A stretch of 37,112 nucleotides of DNA, from the NCBI RefSeq assembly GCF_032854445.1, contig NW_027018347.1, forward strand, positions 1 to 37,112. The letters run 5' to 3'. The position numbers and the translations under genes are program-made. Of this stretch, positions 21,843-35,800 are shown piece after piece (the first letter of the stretch is position 1; each line of letters starts with the position of its first letter). The notes beneath the pieces are model-generated. The model did no database searches. It saw only the letters and a list, made by a program, of their open reading frames with translations, and was not told the origin of the DNA. This DNA comes from Liolophura sinensis (lineage: Eukaryota; Mollusca; Polyplacophora; Chitonida; Chitonidae).

Positions 21843-24800
21843 AATGATCATTTATGTCATAATCACGTGCCCAGCAACGGCTCTTACTCCATGGAAACCA
21901 GGGAAATTTGCAATTTTTCAACAGCTGCCGATGCCTGGCTCAATTCCGCATCTTTTGGCACCTTACTGAAGTTGGTCAGTGTTCAGTTGTACTTTTTACA
22001 GCAGATTGTATCAAGTACCTTGTGTTTCTCACGTACAAATGGTGTGGTTTTTCTACACGTAGATAAAGACATTGAGATTGCCTTCCACTTAGAAGTAAGG
22101 CAATTGCTGGGTGAGTTAAATGGGCTTAGCCCAAAGATTTGACGTCTTCTGGGCTACCGAAGGGCACATAACTTATAGTCAAAAGTTGAATATAGTAATG
22201 ACCAGTCGCGATTGTACAGAGTACAGTGTAGCCGATTTCAATTAACAAAAAGACCAGGCAAAAACGCAAAATTGGAAAAATTGTTCCAGTGCTGCTGGTA
22301 AGAGGCTAATCCGACGTATTTTGTGACGAGAAATCGAATGGTGCAAACCGCGTTGCTCTCCGACCAATACTTTTGCCTGTAGCGACAATTGAATGATCAT
22401 TTATGTCATAATCACGTGCACAGCAACGGCTCTTACTCCATGGAAACCAGGGAAATTTGCAATTTTTCAACAGCTGCCGATGCCTGGCTCAATTCCGCAT
22501 CTTTTGGCACCTTATAAATGTGGGTCTGTGGTCAGTTGTACTTTTTACAGCAGACTGTATCAAGTACCTTGTGTTTTTCATGTACAAATGGTGTGGTTTT
22601 TCTACACGTAGATAAAGACATTGAGATTGTCTTGCACTTAGAAGTAAGACAATTGCTGGGTGAGTTAAATGGGCTTGGCCCAAAGATTTCAGGTCTTCTG
22701 GGCTACCGAAGGGCACATAACTTATAGTCAAAAGTTGAATATAGTAATGACCAGTCGCGATTGTACAGAGTACAGTGTAGCCGATTTCAATTAACAAAAA
22801 GACCAGGCAAAAATGCAAAAGTGCGAAAACTGTTCCAGTGCTGCTGGTAAGAGGCTAATCCGACGTATTTTGTGACGACAAATCGGATGGTGCAAACCGC
22901 GTTGCTCTCCGACCAATACTTTTGCCTGTAGCGACAATTGAATGATCATTTATGTCATAATCACGTGCACAGCAACGGCTCTTACTCCATGGAAACCAGG
23001 GAAATTGGAAATTTTTCAACAGCTGCCGATGCCTGGCCCAATTCCGCATCTTTTGGCACCTTATAAATGTGAGTCAGTGTTTAGTTGTACTTTTTACAGC
23101 AGACTGTATCAAGTACCTTGTGTTTTTTATGTACAAATGGTGTGGTTTTTCTACACGTAGATAAAGACATTGAGATTGTCTTGGACTTAGAAGTAAGACA
23201 ATTGCTGGGTGAGTTAAATGGGCTTAGCCCAAAGATTTCAGGTCTTCTGGGCTACCGAAGGGCACATAACTTATAGTCAAAAGTTGAATATAGTAATGAC
23301 CAGTCGCGATTGTACAGAGTACAGTGTAGCCGATTTCAATTAACAAAAAGACCAGGCAAAAATGCAAAAGTGCGAAAACTGTTCCAGTGCTGCTGGTAAG
23401 AGGCTAATCCGACGTATTTTGTGACGAGAAATTGAATGGTGCATACCGCGTTGCTCTCCGACCAATACTTTTGGCTGTAGTGACAATTGAATGATCATTT
23501 ATGTCATAATCACGTGCCCAGCAACGGCTCTTACTCCATGGAAATCAGGGATATTTGCAATTTTTCAACAGCTGCCGATGCCTGGCTCAATTCCGCATCT
23601 TTTGGCACCTTACTGAAGTGGGTCTGTGTTCAGTTGTACTTTTTACAGCAGACTGTATCAAGTACCTTGTGTTTCTCACGTACAAATGGTGTGGTTTTTC
23701 TACACGTAGATAAAGACATTGAGATTGTCTTGCACTTAGAAGTAAGACAATTGCTGGGTGAGTTAAATGGGCTTAGCCCAAAGATTTCAGGTCTTCTGGG
23801 CTACCGAAGGGCACATAACTTATAGTCAAAAGTTGAATATAGTAATGACCAGTCGCGATTGTACAGAGTACAGTGTAGCCGATTTCAATTAACAAAAAGA
23901 CCAGGCAAAAATGCAAAAGTGCGAAAACTGTTCCAGTGCTGCTGGTAAGAGGCTAATCCGACGTATTTTGTGACGACAAATCGAATGGTGCAAACCGCGT
24001 TGCTCTCCGACCAATACTTTTGGCTGTAGTGACAATTGATTGATCATTTATGTCATAATCACGTGCCCAGCAACGGCTCTTACTCCATGGAAACCAGGGA
24101 AATTTGCAATTTTTCAACAGCTGCCGATGCCTGGCTCAATTCCGCATCTTTTGGCACCTTACTGAAGTGGGTCAGTGTTCAGTTGTACTTTTTACAGCAG
24201 ACTGTATCAAGAACCTTGTGTTTCTCACGTACAAATGGTGTGGTTTTTCTACACGTAGATAAAGACATTGAGATTGTCTTGCACTTAGAAGTAAGGCAAT
24301 TGCTGGGTGAGTTAAATGGGCTTAGCCCAAAGATTTCAGGTCTTCTGGGCTACCGAAGGGCACATAACTTATAGTCAAAAGTTGAATATAGTAATGACCA
24401 GTCGCGATTGTACAGAGTACAGTGTAGCCGATTTCAATTAACAAAAAGACCAGGCAAAAATGCAAAAGTGCGAAAACTGTTCCAGTGCTGCTGGTAAGAG
24501 GCTAATCCGACGTATTTTGTGACGAGAAATCGAACGGTGCAAACCGCGTTGCTCTCCGACCAATACTTTTGGCTGTAGTGACAATTGAATGATCATTTAT
24601 GTCATAATCACGTGCACAGCAACGGCTCTTACTCCATGGAAACCAGGGAAATTGGCAATTTTTCAACAGCTGCCGATACCTGGCCCAATTCCGCATCTTT
24701 TGGCACCTTATAAATGTGGGTCAGTGTTTAGTTGTACTTTTTACAGCAGACTGTATCAAGTACCTTGTGTTTTTTATGTACAAATGGTGTGGTTTTTCTA

Positions 24801-27330
24801 CACGTAGATAAAGACATTGAGATTGTCTTGCACTTAGAAGTAAGGCAATTGCTGGGTGAGTTAAATGGGCTTAGCGCAAAGATTTCAGGTCTTCTGGGCT
24901 ACCGAAGGGCACATAACTTATAGTCAAAAGTTGAATATAGTAATGACCAGTCGCGATTGTACAGAGTACACTCTAGCCGATTTCAATTAACAAAAAGACC
25001 AGGTAAAAATGCAAAAGTGCGAAAACTGTTCCAGTGCTGCTGGTAAGAGGGCTAACCGACGTATTTTGTGACGAGAAATCGAATGGTGCAAACCGCGTTG
25101 CTCTCCGACCAATACTTTTGGCTGTAGTGACAATTGAATGATCATTTATGTCATAATCACGTGCCCAGCAACGGCTCTTACTCCATGGAAACCAGGGAAA
25201 TTTGCAATTTTTCAACAGCTGCCGATGCCTGTCTCAATTCCGCATCTTTTGGCACCTTACTAAAGTGAGTCAGTGTTCAGTTGTACTTTTTACAGCAGAC
25301 TGTATCAAGTACCTTGTGTTTTTCACGTACAAATGGTGTGGTTTTTCTACACGTAGATAAAGACATTGAGATTGTCTTGGACTTAGAAGTAAGGCAATTG
25401 CTGGGTGAGTTAAATGGGCTTAGCCGAAAGATTTGACGTGTTCTGGGCTACCGAAGGGCACATAACATATAGTCAAAAGTTGAATATAGTAATGACCAGT
25501 CGCGATTGTATAGAGTACAGTGTAGCCGATTTCAATTAACAAAAAGACCAGGCAAAAATGCAAAAGTGGAAAAACTGTTCCAGTGCTGCTGGTAAGAGGC
25601 TAATCCGACGTATTTTGTGACGAGAAATCGAATGGTGCAAACCGCGTTGCTCTCCGACCAATACTTTTGGCTGTAGTGACAATTGAATGATCATGCATGT
25701 CATAATCACGTGCCCAGCAACGGCTCTTACTCCATGGAAACCAGGGATATTTGCAATTTTTTAACAGCTGCCGATGCCTGGCCCAATTCCGCATCTTTTG
25801 GCACCTTATAAATGTTGGTCAGTGTTTAGTTGTACTTTTTACAGCAGACTGTATCAAGTACCTTGTGTTTTTTATGTACAAATGGTGTGGTTTTTCTACA
25901 CGTAGATAAAGACATTGAGATTCTCTTGCACTTAGAAGTAAGGCAATTGCTGGGTGAGTTAAATGGGCTTAGCCCAAACATTTCAGGTCTTCTGGGCTAC
26001 CGAAGGGCACATAACATATAGTCAAAAGTTGAATATAGTAATGACCAGTCGCGATTGTATAGAGTACAGTGTAGCCGATTTCAATTAACAAAAAGACCAG
26101 GCAAAAATGCAAAAGTGGAAAAACTGTTCCAGTGCTGCTGGTAAGAGGCTAATCCGACGTATTTTGTGACGAGAAATCGAATGGTGCAAACCGCGTTGCT
26201 CTCCGACCAATACTTTTGGCTGTAGCGACAATTGCATGATTATTTATGTCATAATCACGTGCCCAGCAACGGCTCTTACTCCATGGAAACCAGGGAAATT
26301 TGCAATTTTTCAACAGCTACCGATGCCTGGCTCAATTCCGCATCTTTTGGCACCTTACTGAAGTGGGTCAGTGTTCAGTTGTTCTTTTTACAGCAGACTG
26401 TATCAAGTACCTTGTGTTTATCACGTACAAATGGTGTGGTTTTTCTACACGTAGATAAAGACATTGAGATTGTCTTGGACTTAGAAGTGAGACAATTGCT
26501 GGGTGAGTTGAATGGGCTTGGCCCAAAGATTTCAGGTTTTCTGGGCTACCGAAGGGCACATAACTTATAGTCAAAAGTTGAATATAGTAATGACCAGTCG
26601 CGATTGTACAGAGTACAGTGTAGCCGATTTCAATTAACAAAAAGACCAGGTAAAAATACAAAAGTGGAAAAACTGTTCCAGTGCTGCTGGTAAGAGGCTA
26701 ATCCGACGTATTTTGTGACGAGAAATCGAATGGTGCAAACCGCGTTGCTCTCCGACCAATACTTTTGGCTGTAGTGACAATTGAATGATCATTTATGTCA
26801 TAATCACGTGCCCTGCAACGGCTCTTACTCCATGGAAACCAGGGAAATTTGCAATTTTTCAACAGCTGCCGATGCCTGTCTCAATTCCGCATCTTTTGGC
26901 ACCTTACTGAAGTGAGTCAGTGTTCAGTTGTACTTTTTACAGCAGACTGTATCAAGTACCTTGTGTTTTTCATGTACAAATGGTGTGGTTTTTCTACACG
27001 TAGATAAAGACATTGAGATTGTCTTGCACTTAGAAGTAAGGCAATTGCTGGTGAGTTAAATGGGCTTAGCCCAAAGATTTCAGGTCTTCTGGGCTACCGA
27101 AGGGCACATAACTTATAGTCAAAAGTTGAATATAGTAATGACCAGTCGCGATTGTACAGAGTACAGTGTAGCCGATTTCAATTAACAAAAAGACGAGGCA
27201 AAAATGCAAAAGTGCGAAAACTGTTCCAGTGCTGCTGGTAAGAGGCTAATCCGACGTATTTTGTGACGAGAAATCGAATGGTGCAAACCGCGTTCCTCTC
27301 CGACCAATACTTTTGCTGTAGCGACAATTG
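21843..27330. repeat. Ten-monomer higher-order repeat, copy 1 (right array)
   Basis: Ten successive monomers whose private variants recur in order 5,484-5,488 bp downstream. Shared markers are: CAGATTGTA with ATTGCCTTCCAC in the first monomer, AAACGCAAAATTGG in the following link, GGAAATTTTTC in the third monomer, GAAATCAGGG in the fourth, ATTGATTGATC in the fifth, GTACACTCTAGCC after the sixth, GATCATGCATG in the eighth, GCATGATTATT in the ninth, and GACGAGGC after the tenth. Boundaries are approximate. Confidence 0.9.
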
Positions 27331-30300
27331 AATGATCATTTATGTCATAATCACGTGCCCAGCAACGGCTCTTACTCCATGGAAACCAGGGAAATTTGCA
27401 ATTTTTCAACAGCTGCCGATGCCTGGCTCAATTCCGCATCTTTTGGCACCTTACTGAAGTTGGTCAGTGTTCAGTTGTACTTTTTACAGCAGATTGTATC
27501 AAGTACCTTGTGTTTCTCACGTACAAATGGTGTGGTTTTTCTACACGTAGATAAAGACATTGAGATTGCCTTCCACTTAGAAGTAAGGCAATTGCTGGGT
27601 GAGTTAAATGGGCTTAGCCCAAAGATTTGACGTCTTCTGGGCTACCGAAGGGCACATAACTTATAGTCAAAAGTTGAATATAGTAATGACCAGTCGCGAT
27701 TGTACAGAGTACAGTGTAGCCGATTTCAATTAACAAAAAGACCAGGCAAAAACGCAAAATTGGAAAAATTGTTCCAGTGCTGCTGGTAAGAGGCTAATCC
27801 GACGTATTTTGTGACGAGAAATCGAATGGTGCAAACCGCGTTGCTCTCCGACCAATACTTTTGCCTGTAGCGACAATTGAATGATCATTTATGTCATAAT
27901 CACGTGCACAGCAACGGCTCTTACTCCATGGAAACCAGGGAAATTTGCAATTTTTCAACAGCTGCCGATGCCTGGCTCAATTCCGCATCTTTTGGCACCT
28001 TATAAATGTGGGTCTGTGGTCAGTTGTACTTTTTACAGCAGACTGTATCAAGTACCTTGTGTTTTTCATGTACAAATGGTGTGGTTTTTCTACACGTAGA
28101 TAAAGACATTGAGATTGTCTTGCACTTAGAAGTAAGACAATTGCTGGGTGAGTTAAATGGGCTTGGCCAAAGATTTCAGGTCTTCTGGGCTACCGAAGGG
28201 CACATAACTTATAGTCAAAAGTTGAATATAGTAATGACCAGTCGCGATTGTACAGAGTACAGTGTAGCCGATTTCAATTAACAAAAAGACCAGGCAAAAA
28301 TGCAAAAGTGCGAAAACTGTTCCAGTGCTGCTGGTAAGAGGCTAATCCGACGTATTTTGTGACGACAAATCGGATGGTGCAAACCGCGTTGCTCTCCGAC
28401 CAATACTTTTGCCTGTAGCGACAATTGAATGATCATTTATGTCATAATCACGTGCACAGCAACGGCTCTTACTCCATGGAAACCAGGGAAATTGGAAATT
28501 TTTCAACAGCTGCCGATGCCTGGCCCAATTCCGCATCTTTTGGCACCTTATAAATGTGAGTCAGTGTTTAGTTGTACTTTTTACAGCAGACTGTATCAAG
28601 TACCTTGTGTTTTTTATGTACAAATGGTGTGGTTTTTCTACACGTAGATAAAGACATTGAGATTGTCTTGGACTTAGAAGTAAGACAATTGCTGGGTGAG
28701 TTAAATGGGCTTAGCCCAAAGATTTCAGGTCTTCTGGGCTACCGAAGGGCACATAACTTATAGTCAAAAGTTGAATATAGTAATGACCAGTCGCGATTGT
28801 ACAGAGTACAGTGTAGCCGATTTCAATTAACAAAAAGACCAGGCAAAAATGCAAAAGTGCGAAAACTGTTCCAGTGCTGCTGGTAAGAGGCTAATCCGAC
28901 GTATTTTGTGACGAGAAATTGAATGGTGCATACCGCGTTGCTCTCCGACCAATACTTTTGGCTGTAGTGACAATTGAATGATCATTTATGTCATAATCAC
29001 GTGCCCAGCAACGGCTCTTACTCCATGGAAATCAGGGATATTTGCAATTTTTCAACAGCTGCCGATGCCTGGCTCAATTCCGCATCTTTTGGCACCTTAC
29101 TGAAGTGGGTCTGTGTTCAGTTGTACTTTTTACAGCAGACTGTATCAAGTACCTTGTGTTTCTCACGTACAAATGGTGTGGTTTTTCTACACGTAGATAA
29201 AGACATTGAGATTGTCTTGCACTTAGAAGTAAGACAATTGCTGGGTGAGTTAAATGGGCTTAGCCCAAAGATTTCAGGTCTTCTGGGCTACCGAAGGGCA
29301 CATAACTTATAGTCAAAAGTTGAATATAGTAATGACCAGTCGCGATTGTACAGAGTACAGTGTAGCCGATTTCAATTAACAAAAAGACCAGGCAAAAATG
29401 CAAAGTGCGAAAACTGTTCCAGTGCTGCTGGTAAGAGGCTAATCCGACGTATTTTGTGACGACAAATCGAATGGTGCAAACCGCGTTGCTCTCCGACCAA
29501 TACTTTTGGCTGTAGTGACAATTGATTGATCATTTATGTCATAATCACGTGCCCAGCAACGGCTCTTACTCCATGGAAACCAGGGAAATTTGCAATTTTT
29601 CAACAGCTGCCGATGCCTGGCTCAATTCCGCATCTTTTGGCACCTTACTGAAGTGGGTCAGTGTTCAGTTGTACTTTTTACAGCAGACTGTATCAAGAAC
29701 CTTGTGTTTCTCACGTACAAATGGTGTGGTTTTTCTACACGTAGATAAAGACATTGAGATTGTCTTGCACTTAGAAGTAAGGCAATTGCTGGGTGAGTTA
29801 AATGGCTTAGCCCAAAGATTTCAGGTCTTCTGGGCTACCGAAGGGCACATAACTTATAGTCAAAAGTTGAATATAGTAATGACCAGTCGCGATTGTACAG
29901 AGTACAGTGTAGCCGATTTCAATTAAAAAAAGACCAGGCAAAAATGCAAAAGTGCGAAAACTGTTCCAGTGCTGCTGGTAAGAGGCTAATCCGACGTATT
30001 TTGTGACGAGAAATCGAACGGTGCAAACCGCGTTGCTCTCCGACCAATACTTTTGGCTGTAGTGACAATTGAATGATCATTTATGTCATAATCACGTGCA
30101 CAGCAACGGCTCTTACTCCATGGAAACCAGGGAAATTGGCAATTTTTCACAGCTGCCGATACCTGGCCCAATTCCGCATCTTTTGGCACCTTATAAATGT
30201 GGGTCAGTGTTTAGTTGTACTTTTTACAGCAGACTGTATCAAGTACCTTGTGTTTTTTATGTACAAATGGTGTGGTTTTTCTACACGTAGATAAAGACAT

Positions 30301-32814
30301 TGAGATTGTCTTGCACTTAGAAGTAAGGCAATTGCTGGGTGAGTTAAATGGGCTTAGCGCAAAGATTTCAGGTCTTCTGGCTACCGAAGGGCACATAACT
30401 TATAGTCAAAAGTTGAATATAGTAATGACCAGTCGCGATTGTACAGAGTACACTCTAGCCGATTTCAATTAACAAAAAGACCAGGTAAAAATGCAAAAGT
30501 GCGAAAACTGTTCCAGTGCTGCTGGTAAGAGGCTAATCCGACGTATTTTGTGACGAGAAATCGAATGGTGCAAACCGCGTTGCTCTCCGACCAATACTTT
30601 TGGCTGTAGTGACAATTGAATGATCATTTATGTCATAATCACGTGCCCAGCAACGGCTCTTACTCCATGGAAACCAGGGAAATTTGCAATTTTTCAACAG
30701 CTGCCGATGCCTGTCTCAATTCCGCATCTTTTGGCACCTTACTAAAGTGAGTCAGTGTTCAGTTGTACTTTTTACAGCAGACTGTATCAAGTACCTTGTG
30801 TTTTTCACGTACAAATGGTGTGGTTTTTCTACACGTAGATAAAGACATTGAGATTGTCTTGGACTTAGAAGTAAGGCAATTGCTGGGTGAGTTAAATGGG
30901 CTTAGCCGAAAGATTTGACGTGTTCTGGGCTACCGAAGGGCACATAACATATAGTCAAAAGTTGAATATAGTAATGACCAGTCGCGATTGTATAGAGTAC
31001 AGTGTAGCCGATTTCAATTAACAAAAAGACCAGGCAAAAATGCAAAAGTGGAAAAACTGTTCCAGTGCTGCTGGTAAGAGGCTAATCCGACGTATTTTGT
31101 GACGAGAAATCGAATGGTGCAAACCGCGTTGCTCTCCGACCAATACTTTTGGGCTGTAGTGACAATTGAATGATCATGCATGTCATAATCACGTGGCCCA
31201 GCAACGGCTCTTACTCCATGGAAACCAGGGATATTTGCAATTTTTTAACAGCTGCCGATGCCTGGCCCAATTCCGCATCTTTTGGCACCTTATAAATGTT
31301 GGTCAGTGTTTAGTTGTACTTTTTACAGCAGACTGTATCAAGTACCTTGTGTTTTTTATGTACAAATGGTGTGGTTTTTCTACACGTAGATAAAGACATT
31401 GAGATTCTCTTGCACTTAGAAGTAAGGCAATTGCTGGGTGAGTTAAATGGGCTTAGCCCAAACATTTCAGGTCTTCTGGGCTACCGAAGGGCACATAACA
31501 TATAGTCAAAAGTTGAATATAGTAATGACCAGTCGCGATTGTATAGAGTACAGTGTAGCCGATTTCAATTAACAAAAAGACCAGGCAAAAATGCAAAAGT
31601 GGAAAAACTGTTCCAGTGCTGCTGGTAAGAGGCTAATCCGACGTATTTTGTGACGAGAAATCGAATGGTGCAAACCGCGTTGCTCTCCGACCAATACTTT
31701 TGGCTGTAGCGACAATTGCATGATTATTTATGTCATAATCACGTGCCCAGCAACGGCTCTTACTCCATGGAAACCAGGGAAATTTGCAATTTTTCAACAG
31801 CTACCGATGCCTGGCTCAATCCGCATCTTTTGGCACCTTACTGAAGTGGGTCAGTGTTCAGTTGTTCTTTTTACAGCAGACTGTATCAAGTACCTTGTGT
31901 TTATCACGTACAAATGGTGTGGTTTTTCTACACGTAGATAAAGACATTGAGATTGTCTTGGACTTAGAAGTGAGACAATTGCTGGGTGAGTTGAATGGGC
32001 TTGGCCCAAAGATTTCAGGTTTTCTGGGCTACCGAAGGGCACATAACTTATAGTCAAAAGTTGAATATAGTAATGACCAGTCGCGATTGTACAGAGTACA
32101 GTGTAGCCGATTTCAATTAACAAAAAGACCAGGTAAAAATACAAAAGTGGAAAAACTGTTCCAGTGCTGCTGGTAAGAGGCTAATCCGACGTATTTTGTG
32201 ACGAGAAATCGAATGGTGCAAACCGCGTTGCTCTCCGACCAATACTTTTGGCTGTAGTGACAATTGAATGATCATTTATGTCATAATCACGTGCCCTGCA
32301 ACGGCTCTTACTCCATGGAAACCAGGGAAATTTGCAATTTTTCAACAGCTGCCGATGCCTGTCTCAATTCCGCATCTTTTGGCACCTTACTGAAGTGAGT
32401 CAGTGTTCAGTTGTACTTTTTACAGCAGACTGTATCAAGTACCTTGTGTTTTTCATGTACAAATGGTGTGGTTTTTCTACACGTAGATAAAGACATGAGA
32501 TTGTCTTGCACTTAGAAGTAAGGCAATTGCTGGGTGAGTTAAATGGGCTTAGCCCAAAGATTTCAGGTCTTCTGGGCTACCGAAGGGCACATAACTTATA
32601 GTCAAAAGTTGAATATAGTAATGACCAGTCGCGATTGTACAGAGTACAGTGTAGCCGATTTCAATTAACAAAAAGACGAGGCAAAAATGCAAAAGTGCGA
32701 AAACTGTTCCAGTGCTGCTGGTAAGAGGCTAATCCGACGTATTTTGTGACGAGAAATCGAATGGTGCAAACCGCGTTGCTCTCCGACCAATACTTTTGGC
32801 TGTAGCGACAATTG
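27331..32814. repeat. Ten-monomer higher-order repeat, copy 2 (right array)
   Basis: Same ten subtypes and the same private variants as 21843-27330. Differences are nearly all one-base losses, for example near 28168, 29403, 29804, 30149, 30379, 31820 and 32496. The next monomer (32815) starts like a third copy (AAGTTGGTC) but lacks CAGATTGTA and CTTCCAC. The one after (33363) instead matches the sixth monomer of the block, including GCGCAAAG and GTACACTCTAGCC, so a recombination junction lies near 33.2-33.4 kb. Confidence 0.88.
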
Positions 32815-35800
32815 AATGATCATTTATGTCATAATCACGTGCCCAGCAACGGCTCTTACTCCATGGAAACCAGGGAAATTTGCAATTTTTCAACAGCTGC
32901 CGATGCCTGGCTCAATTCCGCATCTTTTGGCACCTTACTGAAGTTGGTCAGTGTTCAGTTGTACTTTTTACAGCAGACTGTATCAAGTACCTTGTGTTTC
33001 TCGCGTACAAATGGTGTGGTTTTTCTACACGTAGATAAAGACATTGAGATTGTCTTGCACTTAGAATAAGGCAATTGCTGGGTGAGTTAAATGGGCTTAG
33101 CCCAAAGATTTCAGGTCTTCTGGGCTACCGAAGGGCACATAACTTATAGTCAAAAGTTGAATATAGTAATGACCAGTCGCGATTGTACAGAGTACAGTGT
33201 AGCCGATTTCAATTAACAAAAAGACCAGGCAAAAACGCAAAATTGGAAAAATTGTTCCAGTGCTGCTGGTAAGAGGCTAATCCGACGTATTTTGTGACGA
33301 GAAATCGAATGGTGCAAATCGCGTTGCTCTCCGACCAATACTTTTGCCTGTAGCGACAATTGAATGATCATTTATGTCATAATCACGTGCACAGCAACGG
33401 CTCTTACTCCATGGAAACCAGGGAAATTGGCAATTTTTCAACAGCTGCCGATACCTGGCCCAATTCCGCATCTTTTGGCACCTTATAAATGTGGGTCAGT
33501 GTTTAGTTGTACTTTTTACAGCAGACTGTATCAAGTACCTTGTGTTTTTTATGTACAAATGGTGTGGTTTTTCTACACGTAGATAAAGACATTGAGATTG
33601 TCTTGCACTTAGAAGTAAGGCAATTGCTGGGTGAGTTAAATGGGCTTAGCGCAAAGATTTCAGGTCTTCTGGGCTACCGAAGGGCACATAACTTATAGTC
33701 AAAAGTTGAATATAGTAATGACCAGTCGCGATTGTACAGAGTACACTCTAGCCGATTTCAATTAACAAAAAGACCAGGTAAAAGTGCAAAAGTGCGAAAA
33801 CTGTTCCAGTGCTGCTGGTAAGAGGCTAATCCGACGTATTTGTGACGAGAAATCGAATGGTGCAAACCGCGTTGCTCTCCGACCAATACTTTTGGCTGTA
33901 GTGACAATTGAATGATCATTTATGTCATAATCACGATGCCCAGCACGGCTCTTACTCCATGGAAACCAGGGAAATTTGCAATTTTTCAACAGCTGCCGAT
34001 GCCTGGCCCAATTCCGCATCTTTTGGCACCTTACTGAAGTGGGTCAGTGTTCAGTTGTACTTTTTACAGCAGACTGTATCAAGTACCTTGTGTTTCTCAC
34101 GTACAAATGGTGTGGTTTTTCTACACGTAGATAAAGACATTGAGATTGTCTTGCACTTAGAAGTAAGACAATTGCTGGGTGAGTTAAATGGGCTTAGCCC
34201 AAAGATTTGACGTCTTCTGGGCTACCGAAGGGCACATAACTTATAGTCAAAAGTTGAATATAGTAATGACCAGTCGCGATTGTACAGAGTACAGTGTAGC
34301 CGATTTCAATTAACAAAAAGACCAGGCAAAAATGCAAAAGTGGAAAAACTGTTCCAGTGCTGCTGGTAAGAGGCTAATCCGACGTACTTTGTGACGAGAA
34401 ATCGAATGGTGGAAACCGCGTTGCTCTCCGACCAATACGTTTGGCTGTAGCGACAATTGAATGATCATTTATGTCATAATCACGTGCACAGCAACGGCTC
34501 TTACTCCATGGAAACTAGGGATATTTGCAATTTTTTAACAAGCTGCCGATACCTGGCCCAATTCCGCACCTTTTGGCACCTTATAAATATGGGTCAGTGT
34601 TTAGTTGTACTTTTATACAGCAGACTGTATCAAGTACCTCGTGTTTTTTATGTACAAATGGTGTGGTTTTTCTACACGTAGATAAAGACATTGAGATTGT
34701 CTTGCACTTAGAAGTAAGACAATTGCTGGTGAGTTAAATGGGCTTGGCCCAAAGATTTCAGGTCTTCTGGGCTACCGAAGGGCACATAACTTATAGTCAA
34801 AAGTTGAATATAGTAATGACCAGTCGCGATTGTACAGAGTACAGTGTAGCCGATTTCAATTAACAAAAAGACCAGGCAAAATGCAAAAGTGCGAAAACTG
34901 TTCCAGTGCTGCTGGTAAGAGGCTAATCCGACGTATTTTGTAACGAGAAATCGAATGGTGCAAACCGCGTTGCTCTCCGACCAATACTTTTGGCTGTAGT
35001 GACAATTGAATGATCATTTATGTCATAATCACGTGCCCAGCAACGGCTCTTACTCCATGGAAACCAGGGAAATTTGCAATTTTTCAACAGCTGCCGATGC
35101 CTGGCTCAATTCCGCATCTTTTGGCACCTTACTGAAGTGGGTCAGTGTTCAGTTGTACTTTTTACAGCAGACTGTATCAAGAACCTTGTGTTTCTCACGT
35201 ACAAATGGTGTGGTTTTTCTACACGTAGATAAAGACATTGAGATTGTCTTGCACTTAGAAGTAAGACAATTGCTGGGTGAGTTAAATGGGCTTAGCCCAA
35301 AGATTTCAGGTCTTCTGGGCTACCGAAGGGCACATAACTTATAGTCAAAAGTTGAATATAGTAATGACCAGTCGCGATTGTACAGAGTACAGTGTAGCCG
35401 ATTTCAATTAACAAAAAGACCAGGCAAAAATGCAAAAGTGGAAAAACTGTTCCAGTGCTGCTGGTAAGAGGCTAATCCGACGTACTTTGTGACGAGAAAT
35501 CGAATGGTGCAAACCGCGTTGCTCTCCGACCAATACGTTTGGCTGTAGCGACAATTGAATGATCATTTATGTCATAATCACGTGCACAGCAACGGCTCTT
35601 ACTCCATGGAAACCAGGGAAATTTGCAATTTTTCAACAGCTGCCGATGCCTGGCTCAATTCCGCATCTTTTGGCACCTTATTCATGTGGGGTCTGTGGTC
35701 AGTTGTACTTTTTACAGCAGACTGTATCAAGTACCTTGTGTTTTTCACGTACAAATGGTGTGGTTTTTCTACACGTAGATAAAGACATTGAGATTGTCTT

